Source: JAJPKK01 sp963824905 (GTDB lineage Bacteria > Pseudomonadota > Alphaproteobacteria > Rhizobiales > Xanthobacteraceae). From it: 64,000 bases of DNA. The notes beneath the pieces are model-generated. The model saw only the letters and a program-made list of their open reading frames with translations, ran no database searches and was not told the DNA's origin. The DNA lies in the NCBI GenBank assembly GCA_963824905.1, contig CAWGRH010000011.1:186001-250000 (forward strand), in the 5' to 3' direction. Position numbers and translations under genes: made by a program. Below are positions 26,971 through 37,700 of this stretch, piece after piece. Position 1 is the first letter of the stretch; every line of letters starts with the position of its first letter.

Positions 26971-27951
26971 CTATTCGGGCTTGATTCCCGACGCTTTGAT
27001 CACCTTGGCCCACTTCGCCGCATCTTCTGCGATGAAGGAGGCGAATTCGCCCGGCGTATTGGGCTTCATCGCCAGCGCGCCGAGATCGGCGAGACGCGTC
27101 CTGACGGTGGGATCGGCGAGCGCCGCGTTGAACACCTTGTTGAGCGCCTCGATGATCGCCACCGGCGTGTTGCGCGGCACGCCGAAGCCGACCCAGGCGG
27201 TCGCCTCGTAGCCCGGAAGATAATCCGCCATCACGGGCACCTCGGGGAGCACGTCGAGCCGCGTCGCCGTAGTCACCGCGAGCGGGCGCAGCTTCCCCGC
27301 CTTGATGTGCGGGAGCGAGGACGGCGTGACGTCGAACATCACCTGCACCTGCCCGGCGAGAAGATCGGTCAGGGCCGGTGTCGAGCCGCGATAAGGCACG
27401 TGGACGAGGTCGACGCCGGCCAAGTACTTGAACATCTCGCCGGAGACATGCTGCGGGCCGCCGATGCCCGCCGAGGCCATGTTGATCTTGCCGGGATTGG
27501 CCTTGGCATAGGCGATGAACTCCGGAACGCTCTTTGCCGGAAACGACGGCTGCACTTCCATCACCAGCGGCACCAGATCGATGCCCGCGACCGGGGCGAT
27601 GTCGCGCAGGAAATTGAAATTGAGCCGTTCGTAGAGCGACGCGTTGATGGTGTTCTGCGCATTGACGAGGAGAACCGTGTAGCCGTCCGGCGCGGCGGCG
27701 GCGACCGCCTCGGTCGCGATGTTGCCGGCGGCGCCGGGCCGCACCTCGACGATGAACTGCTGCCCAAGGCGCTCCCCGGCAAACTGCCCGATGAGGCGCG
27801 CGGCTATGTCCGACGAAGAACCCGCCGCCTGCCCGACGATGATGCGCACCGGCCGCGTCGGATAGCTCTGCGCAAAGCTTGCGCGGGGCAGCGCCGCGGC
27901 GCCGGCGGCGCCAGCGGTGAGGCAGAGGAACTTGCGGCGGGGCAGCTTCAT
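26971..27951 (-). CDS. Bug/TctC-family periplasmic solute-binding protein (second copy)
   Basis: A 326-aa protein whose leader (MKLPRRKFLCLTAGAAGAAA) closely matches that of the receptor at 1914-2891. The Bug pattern is intact: YPTRPVRIIVGQAAGSSSDI, VRPGAAGNIATEAVAAAAPDGYTVLL, VPYRGSTPALTDLLAGQVQ and VTTATRLDVLPEVP. It binds a small carboxylate or similar ligand outside the membrane. No permease is adjacent. The next gene on the same strand upstream is an enoyl-CoA hydratase 158 bp away, which hints at acid catabolism. Confidence 0.92.
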   Translation of the reverse strand: MKLPRRKFLCLTAGAAGAAALPRASFAQSYPTRPVRIIVGQAAGSSSDIAARLIGQFAGERLGQQFIVEVRPGAAGNIATEAVAAAAPDGYTVLLVNAQNTINASLYERLNFNFLRDIAPVAGIDLVPLVMEVQPSFPAKSVPEFIAYAKANPGKINMASAGIGGPQHVSGEMFKYLAGVDLVHVPYRGSTPALTDLLAGQVQVMFDVTPSSLPHIKAGKLRPLAVTTATRLDVLPEVPVMADYLPGYEATAWVGFGVPRNTPVAIIEALNKVFNAALADPTVRTRLADLGALAMKPNTPGEFASFIAEDAAKWAKVIKASGIKPE

Positions 27952-28056
27952 GATGTTGGTCCGCGAAATGAAGACAAGCATTGCTAGCGCAGGGCTGCGG
28001 CCCCTGCCAGGGGGCGCAACAGCGCAGCAAATGGGCTTTCGAATGGCCCCACCTCC

Positions 28057-28095
28057 GTCATCGCCGGGCCTGACCTGGTCAAGCGCAGCCATGAC
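28057..28095. repeat. Family B palindrome remnant
   Basis: GTCATCGCCGGGCCTGACC and CAAGCGCAGCCATGAC are the outer tips of a family B element, with the middle missing. It lies between the enoyl-CoA hydratase stop and the Bug receptor start. Confidence 0.6.
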
Positions 28096-28109
28096 AACTC
28101 GGGGAAACC

Positions 28110-28890
28110 CTACCGATTCACGAACTTCGCTGGCCGCTTCTCCACGAAGGCGGCCATGCCTTCCTTCTGGTCCTCGGTGGCGAACAGCGCGTGGAAGACC
28201 CGCCGCTCGAACGCGACGCCCTCGGCAAGCGAAATCTCGAAGGCGCGGTTCACGGCTTCCTTCGCAGCCATCACCGAGGGGAGCGACATCGCGGCGATCG
28301 TCTCCGCCGTCTTCATCGCCACCGCGAGAAGGTCTTCGGCCGGCACGACGCGGGCGACCAGGCCGGAGCGCTCGGCTTCCGCCGCGTCCATCATCCGCCC
28401 GGTGAGGATCAGGTCCATCGCCTTCGCCTTGCCGACGGCGCGGGTCAGGCGCTGGGTGCCGCCGATGCCCGGAATGATGCCGAGCTTGATCTCCGGCTGG
28501 CCGAACTTCGCGGTGTCGGCGGCGATGATGATGTCGCACTGCATGGCAAGCTCGCAGCCGCCCCCGAGCGCAAAGCCCGCGACCGCCGCAACCACCGGCT
28601 TGCGGGCATGGGCGAGGCGGTCCCAGGTGGCGGTGAAGTTCCCCATGAACGCGTCCATGTAGGACTTGCCCGCCATCTCCTTGATGTCGGCGCCGGCGGC
28701 GAACGCCTTCTCCGACCCGGTGACGACGAGGCAGCCGATCGCCCGGGTCCGTTTCGAACGCATCGACTGCGGTCGCGATCTCCTCCATCATCGCGGAATT
28801 GAGCGCATTGAGCGCGTTCGGCCGGTTGAGCCGGATCAGCCCGACCCGGCCCTTGGTCTCGACGATGATGTTCTGGTGGGTGTGGGACAT
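28110..28890 (-). pseudogene. Enoyl-CoA hydratase/isomerase, frameshifted
   Basis: The crotonase fold is well conserved: VGLIRLNRPNALNALNSAM at the start, then GSEKAFAAGADIKEMAGKSY (oxyanion loop), AGFALGGGCELAMQCDIIIA and KFGQPEIKLGIIPGIGGTQR with the catalytic Glu pair. The family hydrates trans-2-enoyl-CoA in fatty-acid oxidation. The frame breaks after FETDP at 28742-28744. Dropping one base there gives AIGCLVVTGSEK and a full-length 259-aa protein. I think the extra base is a sequence error. The ATG at 28890 has GAGGG upstream. Confidence 0.87.
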
Positions 28891-28968
28891 GGCGCGGCCC
28901 TCGTTTGCGAGAGGCCTAGCCGAGGCGACAAGGGCTGGCAATCGCGGCGGGTGTGGTTAACGCCCTGC

Positions 28969-29060
28969 TCCCTCCCGTCTTCGGGGAGGGCGGGGTGGGG
29001 TCCACGAGCGTAGCGAGCAAGCAAGAAAGAGCCCCACCCTGCCCTCCCCGAAGACGGGGA
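28969..29060. repeat. Long palindromic repeat, family C, copy 2
   Basis: TCCCTCCCGTCTTCGGGGAG at the left pairs with CTCCCCGAAGACGGGGA at the right. GGGCGGGGTGGGG and CCCCACCCTGCCC extend the stem. It lies between the divergent enoyl-CoA hydratase and hisZ genes. Confidence 0.85.
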
Positions 29061-29136
29061 AGCGGAGAAAGGAAAGCCCCGCCATCGAAAGCTTAAGGAA
29101 GCCGTGGTAAGAGCGCGGCCGAAACGAGACCCGCGC

Positions 29137-30295
29137 ATGACCGCCGCCCCGCCCGACCTCTATTCGCAGGCCGACCTCCTGGTCGCCGCCTATGAGCGCG
29201 CCGGCTATGCCCGGGTGGCCCCGGCGATCCTGCAGCCGGCGGAGCCGTTTCTCGACCTCGCCGGCGAGGACATGCGCCGGCACATGTATGTGCTCGACCG
29301 ATTCCGCCGGCGACGAGGTCTGCCTGCGGCCCGACCTCACGATTCCCGTCGCGCGCGATTACCTCGCCTCGCCCGCGGCGGCGACGGGGCGCCCGGCAGG
29401 CTTGTGCTATCTCGGCCCGGTATTCCGCGACCGCGGCACGGGCTCCGGCGAGTTCCTGCAGGCCGGCATCGAGTCGTTCGGGCGCACCGACACCGCAGCG
29501 GCCGATGCGGAAGCGCTCACCCTCGGCCTCGAGGCAACCGCCCATTACGGCATCAACGATCCCGAGATCCGCATCGGCGACGTCGCGCTGTTCTCAGCGC
29601 TCATTGCCGCGCTCGACCTCGCCCCGGCGTGGAAACGGCGGCTCGCCAAGGACTTCAACCGAAAGACGACGCTCGCCGAGGATTTGCAGCGTCTCGCGCT
29701 CACCGCCGCCAACGGACGCCCCGAGCACCAGGGCGTGCTGGCGGCGCTCGCCGACGCGAACCCCAAGGCGGCGCACGCCCTCGTCACCGACCTGCTCTCG
29801 ATCGCCGGCATCAGCGCGGTCGGCGGCCGCTCGATCGGCGAGATCGCCGACCGCTTCGTCGAGCAGGCCGAGCTCGGCGCCTCGACCGCACTGCCCGGCG
29901 AGACGCGCGCGGTGATCGAGCGTTTTCTCGGCATCGCCGGCACGCCCGACGATGCCGCCGCGTCGCTGCGCGCGCTCGCCGAGGAGGCCTCGCTCTCGCT
30001 CGGACCGGCGCTCGATCTCTTCGAGAGCCGCACCGGTTTTCTCGCCGCGACCGGCGTCGATGTCGGCCGCATCCGCTTCGAGACCGGGTTCGGCCGTGGC
30101 GTCGACTACTACACCGGCTTCGTGTTCGAGCTCTACGATCGCGAGGGCCGCGCCGACGGCCAGCTCGTCGCCGGCGGCCGCTACGATGCGCTGTTGACAA
30201 GGCTCGGAAGTCCGCGCGCCGTGCCCGCGGTCGGGCTTGCGGTGTGGATCGAGCGGCTCGCGGCGCTTGCCGCCACGCGCGAGGCAAGCCCATGA
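29137..30295 (+). pseudogene. hisZ: ATP phosphoribosyltransferase regulatory subunit, frameshifted near the N-terminus
   Basis: HisZ is a catalytically dead class II tRNA-synthetase-like protein that works with HisG in the first step of histidine synthesis. Landmarks are YERAGYARVAPAILQPAEPF, CLRPDLTIPVARDYLA, YLGPVFRDRGTGSGEFLQAG, RFETGFGRGVDYYTGFVFEL and VAGGRYDALLTRLG. The reading frame breaks at about 29296: removing one G changes LDRF to LTDSAGDEVCLRP and restores the protein. The stop overlaps the hisG start (ATGA). Break is probably a sequence error, since the histidine pathway is usually essential for prototrophy. Confidence 0.88.
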
Positions 30296-31272
30296 GTGCG
30301 CTCGTTCTCGCGGTGCCGGCCAAGGGCCGGCTGCAGGAGAATGCGGAGAAATTCTTCGCCCGCGCCGGGCTCGACCTCGTCAAGCCGCGCGGCGTGCGCG
30401 ACTATCGCGGCGCCATCGCCCGCCTCGACGATGTCGAAGTCGCGTACCTCTCGGCCTCCGAGATCACCCAGCAGCTCGCCGCAGGCACCGTGCATTTCGG
30501 CATCACCGGCGAGGACCTCGTGCGCGAGATGATCCCGGCGGCGGATACGAAGGTGACGCTCATCGACGCACTCGGCTTCGGCTACGCCAATGTGGTGGTC
30601 GCGGTGCCCGAGGCGTGGATCGACGTGCGCAGCATGGCCGATCTCGACGACGTCGCGACTGCGTTCCGCCTCGCGCACGACCGCCGGCTGCGGGTCGCGA
30701 CGAAGTACATCAATCTCACCCGCGCCTTCTTCTCCCGCCACGGCATCGTCGACTACCGCACCGTCGAGAGCGCAGGCGCGACGGAAGGCGCGCCCGCCGC
30801 CGGCACCGCCGAGCTCATCGTCGACATCACCACCACAGGCACCACGCTCGCCGCCAACGGCCTCAAGATCGTCGAGGACGGCGTGATGCTGCGCTCGCAG
30901 GCCAATCTCGTCGCCTCGCGCGGCGCGTCATGGGGAAACGGCGAGCTCGCGACCGCGGCGCTGATCCTCGACCGCATCGAGGCGCAGGCGCGGGCGCGGC
31001 GCTACAAGGAGGTGCGCACGCGCTTTGCCGGCTGCAACGACGTGCTGCTCGATCGCGCCAAAACCGAATTCGGCGTCGCGACGCCGTTCGGCGGCCCGAC
31101 CTCGTCGGGCATGCTCACGCTGCACTGTCCGCCCGACGCGGTCCACCGCCTCGCGACGTTCCTACGCGAGCACGGCGCCGAGAGCGTCATCGTGGCGGAC
31201 ATCGAATATGTCTTCACCCGCGACAATCCGCTGTTCGCGAAGCTCGAAGCCGCGGTGCGCCGCGCTCCGTAG
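30292..31272 (+). CDS. hisG: ATP phosphoribosyltransferase catalytic subunit
   Basis: A 326-aa HisG that joins PRPP to ATP, committing to histidine synthesis. Visible motifs are LVLAVPAKGRLQENAEKFFARAG, the substrate-region AAGTVHFGITGEDLVREM, and the PRPP-binding TAELIVDITTTGTTLAANGL. It lies directly after hisZ with a 4-base overlap, so both are translated from one message as a coupled pair. The length fits the HisZ-dependent alphaproteobacterial type. Confidence 0.95.
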   Translation: MSALVLAVPAKGRLQENAEKFFARAGLDLVKPRGVRDYRGAIARLDDVEVAYLSASEITQQLAAGTVHFGITGEDLVREMIPAADTKVTLIDALGFGYANVVVAVPEAWIDVRSMADLDDVATAFRLAHDRRLRVATKYINLTRAFFSRHGIVDYRTVESAGATEGAPAAGTAELIVDITTTGTTLAANGLKIVEDGVMLRSQANLVASRGASWGNGELATAALILDRIEAQARARRYKEVRTRFAGCNDVLLDRAKTEFGVATPFGGPTSSGMLTLHCPPDAVHRLATFLREHGAESVIVADIEYVFTRDNPLFAKLEAAVRRAP

Positions 31273-31299
31273 CGAGAGATTGCCGGACGAGCGGCATCC

Positions 31300-32160
31300 T
31301 CACAGCATCGGCAACCCGCGCTCGGCCCGGCGCCGCGGGAATGCGGCCTCGATGCGGGCGATCTCGTCCGGCTCGAGCGCAAGATCGCCTGCGCCGGCGT
31401 TCTCATCCACATGCGCAACGGTGCCGGCCTTCGGGATCGTGAACGCGCCCGCACGGCCGACGAGGAAGGCGAGCGCCACTTGCCGCGCCGTCGCCCCGCG
31501 CGCCTGCGCGATCTCGGCGAGCGCGCGCCCACCGGCACTTCGCGGCTGCGGAAAGTCGTCATGGCCGAACGGGCTGTAGCCGGTGACGGCGACGCCGTTC
31601 GTCTCGCACCAGGGGATCACCGCGTGCTCGATGTGACGCTCGCCGAGATGGTAAAGCACCTGGTTGCAGGCGATCGCGCCCGCGCCGGCGACAGTCTTGG
31701 CTGCGGCTTGGGCCTCGTCGAGGTCGTCGGTGTCGAAGTTGCTCACGCCCCAGGACAGGATTTTGCCGACGCGCATCAACTCGGCGAACGCGCCGATGGT
31801 CTCGGCGAGCGGATGCGCGGCCGCGCCAGTGCAGGAGATAGCAATCGAGCCGGTCGGTCTTAAGATGCGCGCAGCGAGCGCTCGCAGGCGGCCAGAGTGC
31901 CGGTGCGCGAGGCGTTGTGCGGCAGCACCTTGGAGACCAGAAACACCTCGTCGCGGCGGGCGGCGATCGCCTCGCCCACGAGAGCCTCGGCGGCGCCGTC
32001 GCCGTACATCTCGGCGGTGTCGATGTGGTTCATGCCGAGATCGAGCCCGCGCCGCAGCGCCGCGACCGCCTCGCGGCGCTCGCCGTCCTCGATGTACCAG
32101 GTGCCCTGGCCGATCACCGCCGACCGGTCGGTTCGTGGTTCCGAAGAGATGAGCACGCAT
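31300..32160 (-). pseudogene. Aldo/keto reductase with three frame breaks
   Basis: Three frames in turn give one aldo/keto reductase: MRAHLFGTTNRPV, then VIGQGTWYIEDGERREAVAA and LDLGMNHIDTAEMYGDGAAE (catalytic Asp and Tyr) with VFLVSKVLPHNAS (catalytic Lys), then LKTDRLDCYLLHWRG (catalytic His), then HPLAETIGAFAELMRVGKI, WGVSNFDTDDL and FTIPKAGTVAHVDENAGA. The breaks are at about 32114-32122, 31860-31868 and 31815-31825. Each is cured by dropping one base. The family reduces aldehydes with NADPH. It is convergent with hisG. Confidence 0.83.
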
Positions 32161-32256
32161 GCGTGGACTCCCAAAAGACCTAGACGGGGCGACGCGTCTT
32201 CGCGTTCAGGCGCCGCGCACTCCAAAACATTTTCGTATGAGGTCGATCCCATGTCC

Positions 32257-32345
32257 GTCATCGCCGGGCTTGTCCCGGCGACCCCGATATTGGCGCACGG
32301 CCGGGCCACGATGATCGGGGTGGCCGGGACAAGCCCGGCCATGAC
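32257..32345. repeat. Palindromic intergenic repeat, family B, copy 3
   Basis: GTCATCGCCGGGCTTGTCCC pairs with the right arm GGGACAAGCCCGGCCATGAC across 89 bp. The centre is less regular than in other copies. Confidence 0.9.
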
Positions 32346-32361
32346 CACTCAGCGAAAGCGC

Positions 32362-32928
32362 TCAGCCGCCACGCACCTTCTCGATCCACACCGCGAAAGC
32401 TTCCATGAATTTTTTCAGGAAGTCCGCGGTGCCGGGATTGGCGAGCTTGCCCTCGGCGTCGAACAGGTTCGCGGCGCCGCCGATATAGGCTTCGGGCTGC
32501 TGTAGCGGCGGCATGTTGAGGAACACCAGGGACTGGCGCAAATGATGATTGGCGCCGAACGCGCCGATCGCGCCGGGCGACACGCTCATGATCGCCGCCG
32601 GCTTGCCGTCCCACACGCTCTTGCCATAAGGACGCGAGCCGACGTCGATCGCGTTCTTGAGCGCCGCCGGCACCGAGCGGTTGTATTCGGGTGTCACGAA
32701 CAGCACCGCATCGACCGGCCTGATGCGATCGCGGAACGCGGTCCACGCCGCCGGTGCGGCAGTGTCCCCGGTGTCGTCGTCCTGGTTGTAGAGCGGCAGT
32801 GCGCCGATCTCGACGATCTCGAGCTTGAGCGAGGGCGGGGCGAGCGCCGCAAGCGCATGCGCCATCATGCGGTTGTAGGAACCCTTGCGGAGGCTGCCGA
32901 CGATGACGGCGACATTGCGCGTGGCCAT
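32362..32928 (-). CDS. NADPH-dependent FMN reductase family protein
   Basis: A 188-aa flavodoxin-like protein. FMN-phosphate contacts are expected in VIVGSLRKGSYNR, and the family motif FVTPEYNRSVPAALKNAIDV is complete. Members reduce quinones, azo dyes or chromate with NAD(P)H through FMN. The ATG at 32928 has CAGGGAGGATG upstream. The end of the gene abuts a family B palindrome. Confidence 0.92.
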   Translation of the reverse strand: MATRNVAVIVGSLRKGSYNRMMAHALAALAPPSLKLEIVEIGALPLYNQDDDTGDTAAPAAWTAFRDRIRPVDAVLFVTPEYNRSVPAALKNAIDVGSRPYGKSVWDGKPAAIMSVSPGAIGAFGANHHLRQSLVFLNMPPLQQPEAYIGGAANLFDAEGKLANPGTADFLKKFMEAFAVWIEKVRGG

Positions 32929-33157
32929 GAAAATTCATCCTCCCTGACGGAATATTCGCGCTGCGTCACAAGTATGACAGGCGTGTCACGCCGTCCATGC
33001 CGGGCGGCGCACGGCGCGCATGCGCCCACGAGCACGCTGACCGCGTGGCGCGGCCGCGGCTGCCGTGATAGTGTCCCGCAGCCTCACAAGCTCGCCTTGG
33101 AACGGAACACAACGTTCAGGCTTTTCAGAAACCTGTCGACAAACCCGGAGGTTCGCC

Positions 33158-33703
33158 ATGAGGTTCCTGGCCGCAATCGGCGCCCTTGCCATCATCGCCG
33201 CCATCGGCGCGGCGGTGTTTTTCTTCGGCGGCTTCTTCAACGTGGCGGCGAGCGAGCCGGATCTACCGCCGGTCGCTTGGGCGCTCGCGAAGGTGCGGAC
33301 CGCCTCGATCGACCGCCATGCCAAGGACGCCCCCACCCTCTCGCTCGAGGACACCGCCGTCGTGCAGGCGGGCGCCAAGGCCTTCGCCGCGCGCGGCTGC
33401 GCCAACTGCCACGGCGCGCCCGGCGTCGCCTGGTCCAAGTTCTCGGAAGGCCTGCGGCCCGATCCGCCCGACCTCAAGGACGTCGCCGGCGAACTCGAGC
33501 CGCGGGAGCTGTTCTACGTGATCAAGAACGGCATCAACATGACCGGCATGCCGAGCTTCGGCGCCATCGAGGTGGGCGATCCCGAAATCTGGCAGATCGT
33601 CGCTTTCGTCAAGAAGCTGCCGACCGTGTCGGAAGCCGATTACAAGACCTGGACCGAGGCTCCGGCCGAAACGCCCGCCGCCGCGCCGGAGGAGAAAAAA
33701 TAA
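33158..33703 (+). CDS. Membrane-anchored monohaem c-type cytochrome
   Basis: A 181-aa protein. One N-terminal helix (AIGALAIIAAIGAAVFFFGG) anchors it or acts as an uncleaved leader. The cytochrome c domain has GAKAFAARGCANCHGAPG (haem site) and an axial Met in INMTGMPSFG. An acidic Pro-Ala-Glu tail ends the protein. It carries electrons in the periplasm. GGAGG lies seven bases before the ATG. It is convergent with the secreted unknown protein gene across a strong hairpin. Confidence 0.9.
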   Translation: MRFLAAIGALAIIAAIGAAVFFFGGFFNVAASEPDLPPVAWALAKVRTASIDRHAKDAPTLSLEDTAVVQAGAKAFAARGCANCHGAPGVAWSKFSEGLRPDPPDLKDVAGELEPRELFYVIKNGINMTGMPSFGAIEVGDPEIWQIVAFVKKLPTVSEADYKTWTEAPAETPAAAPEEKK

Positions 33704-33749
33704 GGGACGGCCCGCGACCCAGCCGCGCCGGCTTTTGCCTAGTGCTCTA

Positions 33750-33777
33750 AAGCCGGCGAGCAACCGCTCACCGGCTT
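33750..33777. terminator. Bidirectional terminator hairpin
   Basis: AAGCCGGCGAGC and GCTCACCGGCTT form a 12-bp stem with one mismatch around a 4-base loop. It sits between the convergent cytochrome and secreted-protein genes. T-runs are short. Confidence 0.6.
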
Positions 33778-33784
33778 CCCACCG

Positions 33785-34639
33785 CTATTTCTGTGACTGC
33801 TGGACGCCGAAATAGCGCGAATCCGGCGGCGGCTGGCCCTTTTTGGTGGGCATCAGCATGCCGTCGCCGCTGAGGTAATAGGCGTCCTTGCCGACCACCA
33901 CCTGATTGTTGCCTTCGGTGCAGAAGGTCTGCTCCCAGTTGGGATACTGTTTGGGATTGCGCTGGAAGGTCTTGTCCGCCGTCCACGGCTTGGTCAGCGC
34001 ATGGTCGAACACCGTGATGACGTCGTGCATCAGGTTGGGGTCGGACTTGTCGAGGAAGATGCGTTCCTTCATCGTCGACTCGTTGTCGTCGTGGAGCGGC
34101 AGCCCCGACGCGTCGTAGACGCGCGGTCCCTTGAACGGACCGCGGGTCTCGACCTCGAGCGTGTCGTAGCGCCCGTCGCCGTCCTCATCCAGCCAGTGCC
34201 CCATCGAGTAGCCCTGATAGGTCGGCTGATTGTCGGTCGGCCAGGGGCGCCCGTCGGTGAAGATGCGGCGCAGTTCGGCGCCGGCCATGATGTAGGTCGT
34301 CTCCGGCGTGACGATGAACTCCAGGATCGCGGCGGCCATGATGAACGGCATGCCACCCGGCTTGCACTGGGCGTGCTCGATCATGTTGCCCTGGCCGCCG
34401 TTCGCCTGGTCAGCCATGCTGTCCTCGTGGATTTTCTTGTACTCCGGCGTCAGGGGCGCGTCCTGGGCGCGGCCGGGCGATTTCGAGGGATCGAACCGCA
34501 CCCGCTGTCCCGGAAGGCGAGGCCCGGCGAAGTCCCACTCGCCCTTCCAGTTCGGGTACTTCGTATCGTCCGCGCGCGACGGTTCCACCAGAGCAACCAG
34601 TGCGGCCGCAAGCACCAGGCCCATGATGGTACGAAACAT
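33785..34639 (-). CDS. Secreted protein of unknown function (paralogue family, 2 of 3)
   Basis: A 284-aa protein with a signal peptide (IMGLVLAAALVALVEPSRAD) and GAGGGAGACGACG before the ATG at 34639. Shared landmarks with the other two copies are PLTPEYKKIHEDSMADQANGG, the RRIFTDGRPWPTDNQPTYQG segment, the YSMGHWLDEDGDGRYDTLEV segment, FCTEGNNQVVVGKDAYYLSG and the PTKKGQPPPDSRYF end. The copy at 58062-58901 is closest (KGQPPPDLRYF end, DGDGKYDVLEVET). The function is unknown. Conserved Asp-Gly-Asp-Gly stretches could bind calcium, which is my inference. Confidence 0.82.
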   Translation of the reverse strand: MFRTIMGLVLAAALVALVEPSRADDTKYPNWKGEWDFAGPRLPGQRVRFDPSKSPGRAQDAPLTPEYKKIHEDSMADQANGGQGNMIEHAQCKPGGMPFIMAAAILEFIVTPETTYIMAGAELRRIFTDGRPWPTDNQPTYQGYSMGHWLDEDGDGRYDTLEVETRGPFKGPRVYDASGLPLHDDNESTMKERIFLDKSDPNLMHDVITVFDHALTKPWTADKTFQRNPKQYPNWEQTFCTEGNNQVVVGKDAYYLSGDGMLMPTKKGQPPPDSRYFGVQQSQK

Positions 34640-34762
34640 GCGTCGTCTCCCTCGTTGCCATTTGCGGTGGGCAAAGCGCCTTGCGCCCCACTGCCGGTCG
34701 CACATTAGCGGACTTTTGCGGCTCTCCGTCCAGACGAATCCGTCGTTGCGGGCGACGGGCGC

Positions 34763-37700
34763 TCAGGACCTCGCGTCCTGGCCTTCCGCGAGCTGACGCG
34801 CCGGCTTCTCGACGGCCGTCCCGGCAACCGTAGACCACGGCGGCGTCCCCTTGCGCGAGAAGAAATCCATCACGGCGACGAAGAATACCGGCACCATGAA
34901 TATAGCCAGCACGGTACCGGTGATCATGCCGCCGAGCACGCCGGTTCCGAGCGTCTGCTGGCTCTTGGCGCTCGCGCCTGAGGCGATCACCAGCGGCACC
35001 ACGCCGAGAATGAAGGCGAGCGAGGTCATCAGGATGGGCCGCAGGCGCAGCCGCGCGGCCTCGACCGTCGCCTCGACGAGCGGCGTGCCGCGCGCCCGTA
35101 AATCCTTCGCAAATTCGATGATGAGGATGGCGTTCTTGGCCGAGAGCCCGATGATCGTGATCAGCCCGATGGTGAAATAGACGTCGTTCGACAGCCCGCG
35201 CATCCACGCGACTGCGACCGAGCCGACGATCCCGAGCGGCACCACCAGCATGGCGGCGAACGGCATCGACCAGCTCTCGTAGAGCGCGGCGAGGCACAGA
35301 AATACCAGCAGCACCGAGAGCGCGAGCAGGAAGAATGCTTGCGACCCCGCGATCTTCTCCTGCAGCGACTGCCCGGTCCATTCGTAGCCGAAGCCCCGCG
35401 GCAGCGCCCCGGCGAGCCGTTCCATCTCGGCGATAGCCTGGCCGCTGGTGAAGCCCGGCGCCGGCTCACCGGTGATGCGCACCGCCGGATAGCCGTTGAA
35501 GCCGATGATCTGGGTCGGTCCGGTGGTCCACACCACGCGGGCGAACGAGGAGAACGGCACCATGGCGCCGCCTGCATTGCGCACGCTGTAGGTCAGGAGA
35601 TCGTCCGGCTGGAGGCGATTCTCCTCGGCCGCCTGGATGACCACACGCTGCATGCGGCCGCGATTGAGAAAATCATTGACGTAGCTCGAGCCGAGCTGCG
35701 CCGAGAGCGTCGCATTGATGTCCGCGAAGGTGACGCCATGAGCGGCCGCCTTCTCGCGGTCGATCTCGAGCCGGATTTGCGGCGCCGGCGGAAGGCCTTC
35801 GACGACGACGTTCTGGAGCACCGGCGAGCGGCCGGCCGCCGCCAGAAGCTGATCCTTGGCGGCGATGAGCGCCTCATAGCCGCGCTGGGAGCGGTCCTGC
35901 AGCCGGAAGCTGAATCCGCTGGTGGTGCCGAGATTGGTGATGGGCGGCGGCGCGACCGCCGAGACCTTGGCGTCGCGCAGCTTGCCGAATACCGCATCGC
36001 TGTGTGCGATCAGGGCGTCGGCGCTCTCGTTCCTGCCGCGCTCGGACCAATCGCGCAGCGTCACGAAGGCCTGCGCGGTCATCGCGCCTTGTCCATAGAA
36101 GCTGTAGCCGGTGACGAAGGTGACGGTGTCGATGCCGGGTGTCTCGGCGAGCTGCTTCTCGACCACCTTCACCACGTCGAGCGTACGGTTGAAGCTCGCA
36201 TCGGACGGTGCGAGCAGGTCGACCATGAAGAATCCCTGGTCGTCGACCGGAACGAAGCCCGACGGCAGCCGCCACAGCGCGTAGCCGAGCGCCCCGACGA
36301 GGACCACGTAGATCAGCATGAAACGGGCGGAACGGGCGATCATCCATTGCGTCACGCCGCCGTAGCGCCGCGTCATCCGATCGAGCGCGCGGTTGAACCA
36401 GCCGAAGAAGCCGCCTCCGGCATGGCCGTGGCCCGGCGCAACCGGCTTGAGAAGCGTCGCGCACAGCGCCGGCGTGAGAGACAGCGCGAGGAAGGCGGAG
36501 AAGGCGATCGAGACCACCATCGCCGCGGAGAACTGGCGATACATGATGCCGACGGAGCCCGGCAAGAAGGCCATCGGCACGAACACGGCGGTGAGCACGA
36601 GGGTGATCCCGATCACCGCGCCGGTGATCTGGCCCATCGCCTTCACCGTCGCCTCGCGCGGCGACAGCCCTTCCTCGACCATGATCCGCTCGACGTTCTC
36701 GACGACGACGATCGCATCGTCGACCAGGATGCCGATCGCGAGCACCATCGCGAACATGGTCAGCACGTTGATCGAAAAACCGAGCGCCAGCAGCGCCCCG
36801 CAGGTGCCGAGCAGGGCAATCGGCACCACGATCGTCGGAATAAGCGTGTAGCGTAGGTTCTGCAGGAACAGGAAGATCACCAGGAAGACGAGGACGACGG
36901 CCTCGGCAAGGGTGAGCAGCACCTTCTCGACCGACGCCGCGATCACCGGCGTCACGTCGTAAGACACCTCGTACTTCACGCCCGGCGGGAAGAATGCGGC
37001 GAGCTCCGCCATCTTGCGCTTCACCGCCCCGGCGGTGGCGAGCGCATTGCCGGTGGGCGCGAGCTGCACCGCCACCGCCGCGGCGGGGCGCCCGTTGAGG
37101 CGCGTCGCATAGGAATAGGACAGGCCGCCGACCTCGATCCGCGCGACGTCGCGCAGCCGCACCACCGAGCCGTCCGGATTGGCACGCAGGACGATCGCAC
37201 CGAACTCCTCGGGCGACTCGAGCTGGCCTTTGACCAACACCATGTTCTGGGTGCGCTGGAAGCTCGGGCTCGGCTGCGCACCGAGCAGGCCCGAAGCGAC
37301 CTGGGCGTTCTGCGCCTCGATCGCCAGTTCGACATCGCGCGGGGTCAGATTGAGGCCGAACAGCTTGTCGGGATCGAGCCACACGCGCATGGCGCGCTCG
37401 GTCGAGAACAGACGCGCACGCCCGACCCCGGGCAGGCGCCGGACCTCGGGGAGCACGTAGCGCGTCGCCACGTCGCCGAGGCCGACCTCGTCGAGACTGC
37501 CGTCCGTCGACGTGAGCGTGACGAACTGGAGGATGGCGTTGCTCGCCTCGGTGATCACGATACCCTGCTCGCGGACCTCCTCCGGCAGGCGCTGCTCGAT
37601 GCGCTTGACGCGGTTCTGAAGATCGACCGAGGCCAGCTCGATATTGGTTCCCGGATTGAAGTTGACGATGATCTCGATCTCGCCGGTCGTGTCGCTCGTC

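Noticed and set aside
31300..32160. Programmed ribosomal frameshifting in the aldo/keto reductase or hisZ
   Set aside because: There are no slippery heptamers or downstream stimulatory structures at the breaks, and the same type of indel occurs in many unrelated genes. Sequence error is simpler.
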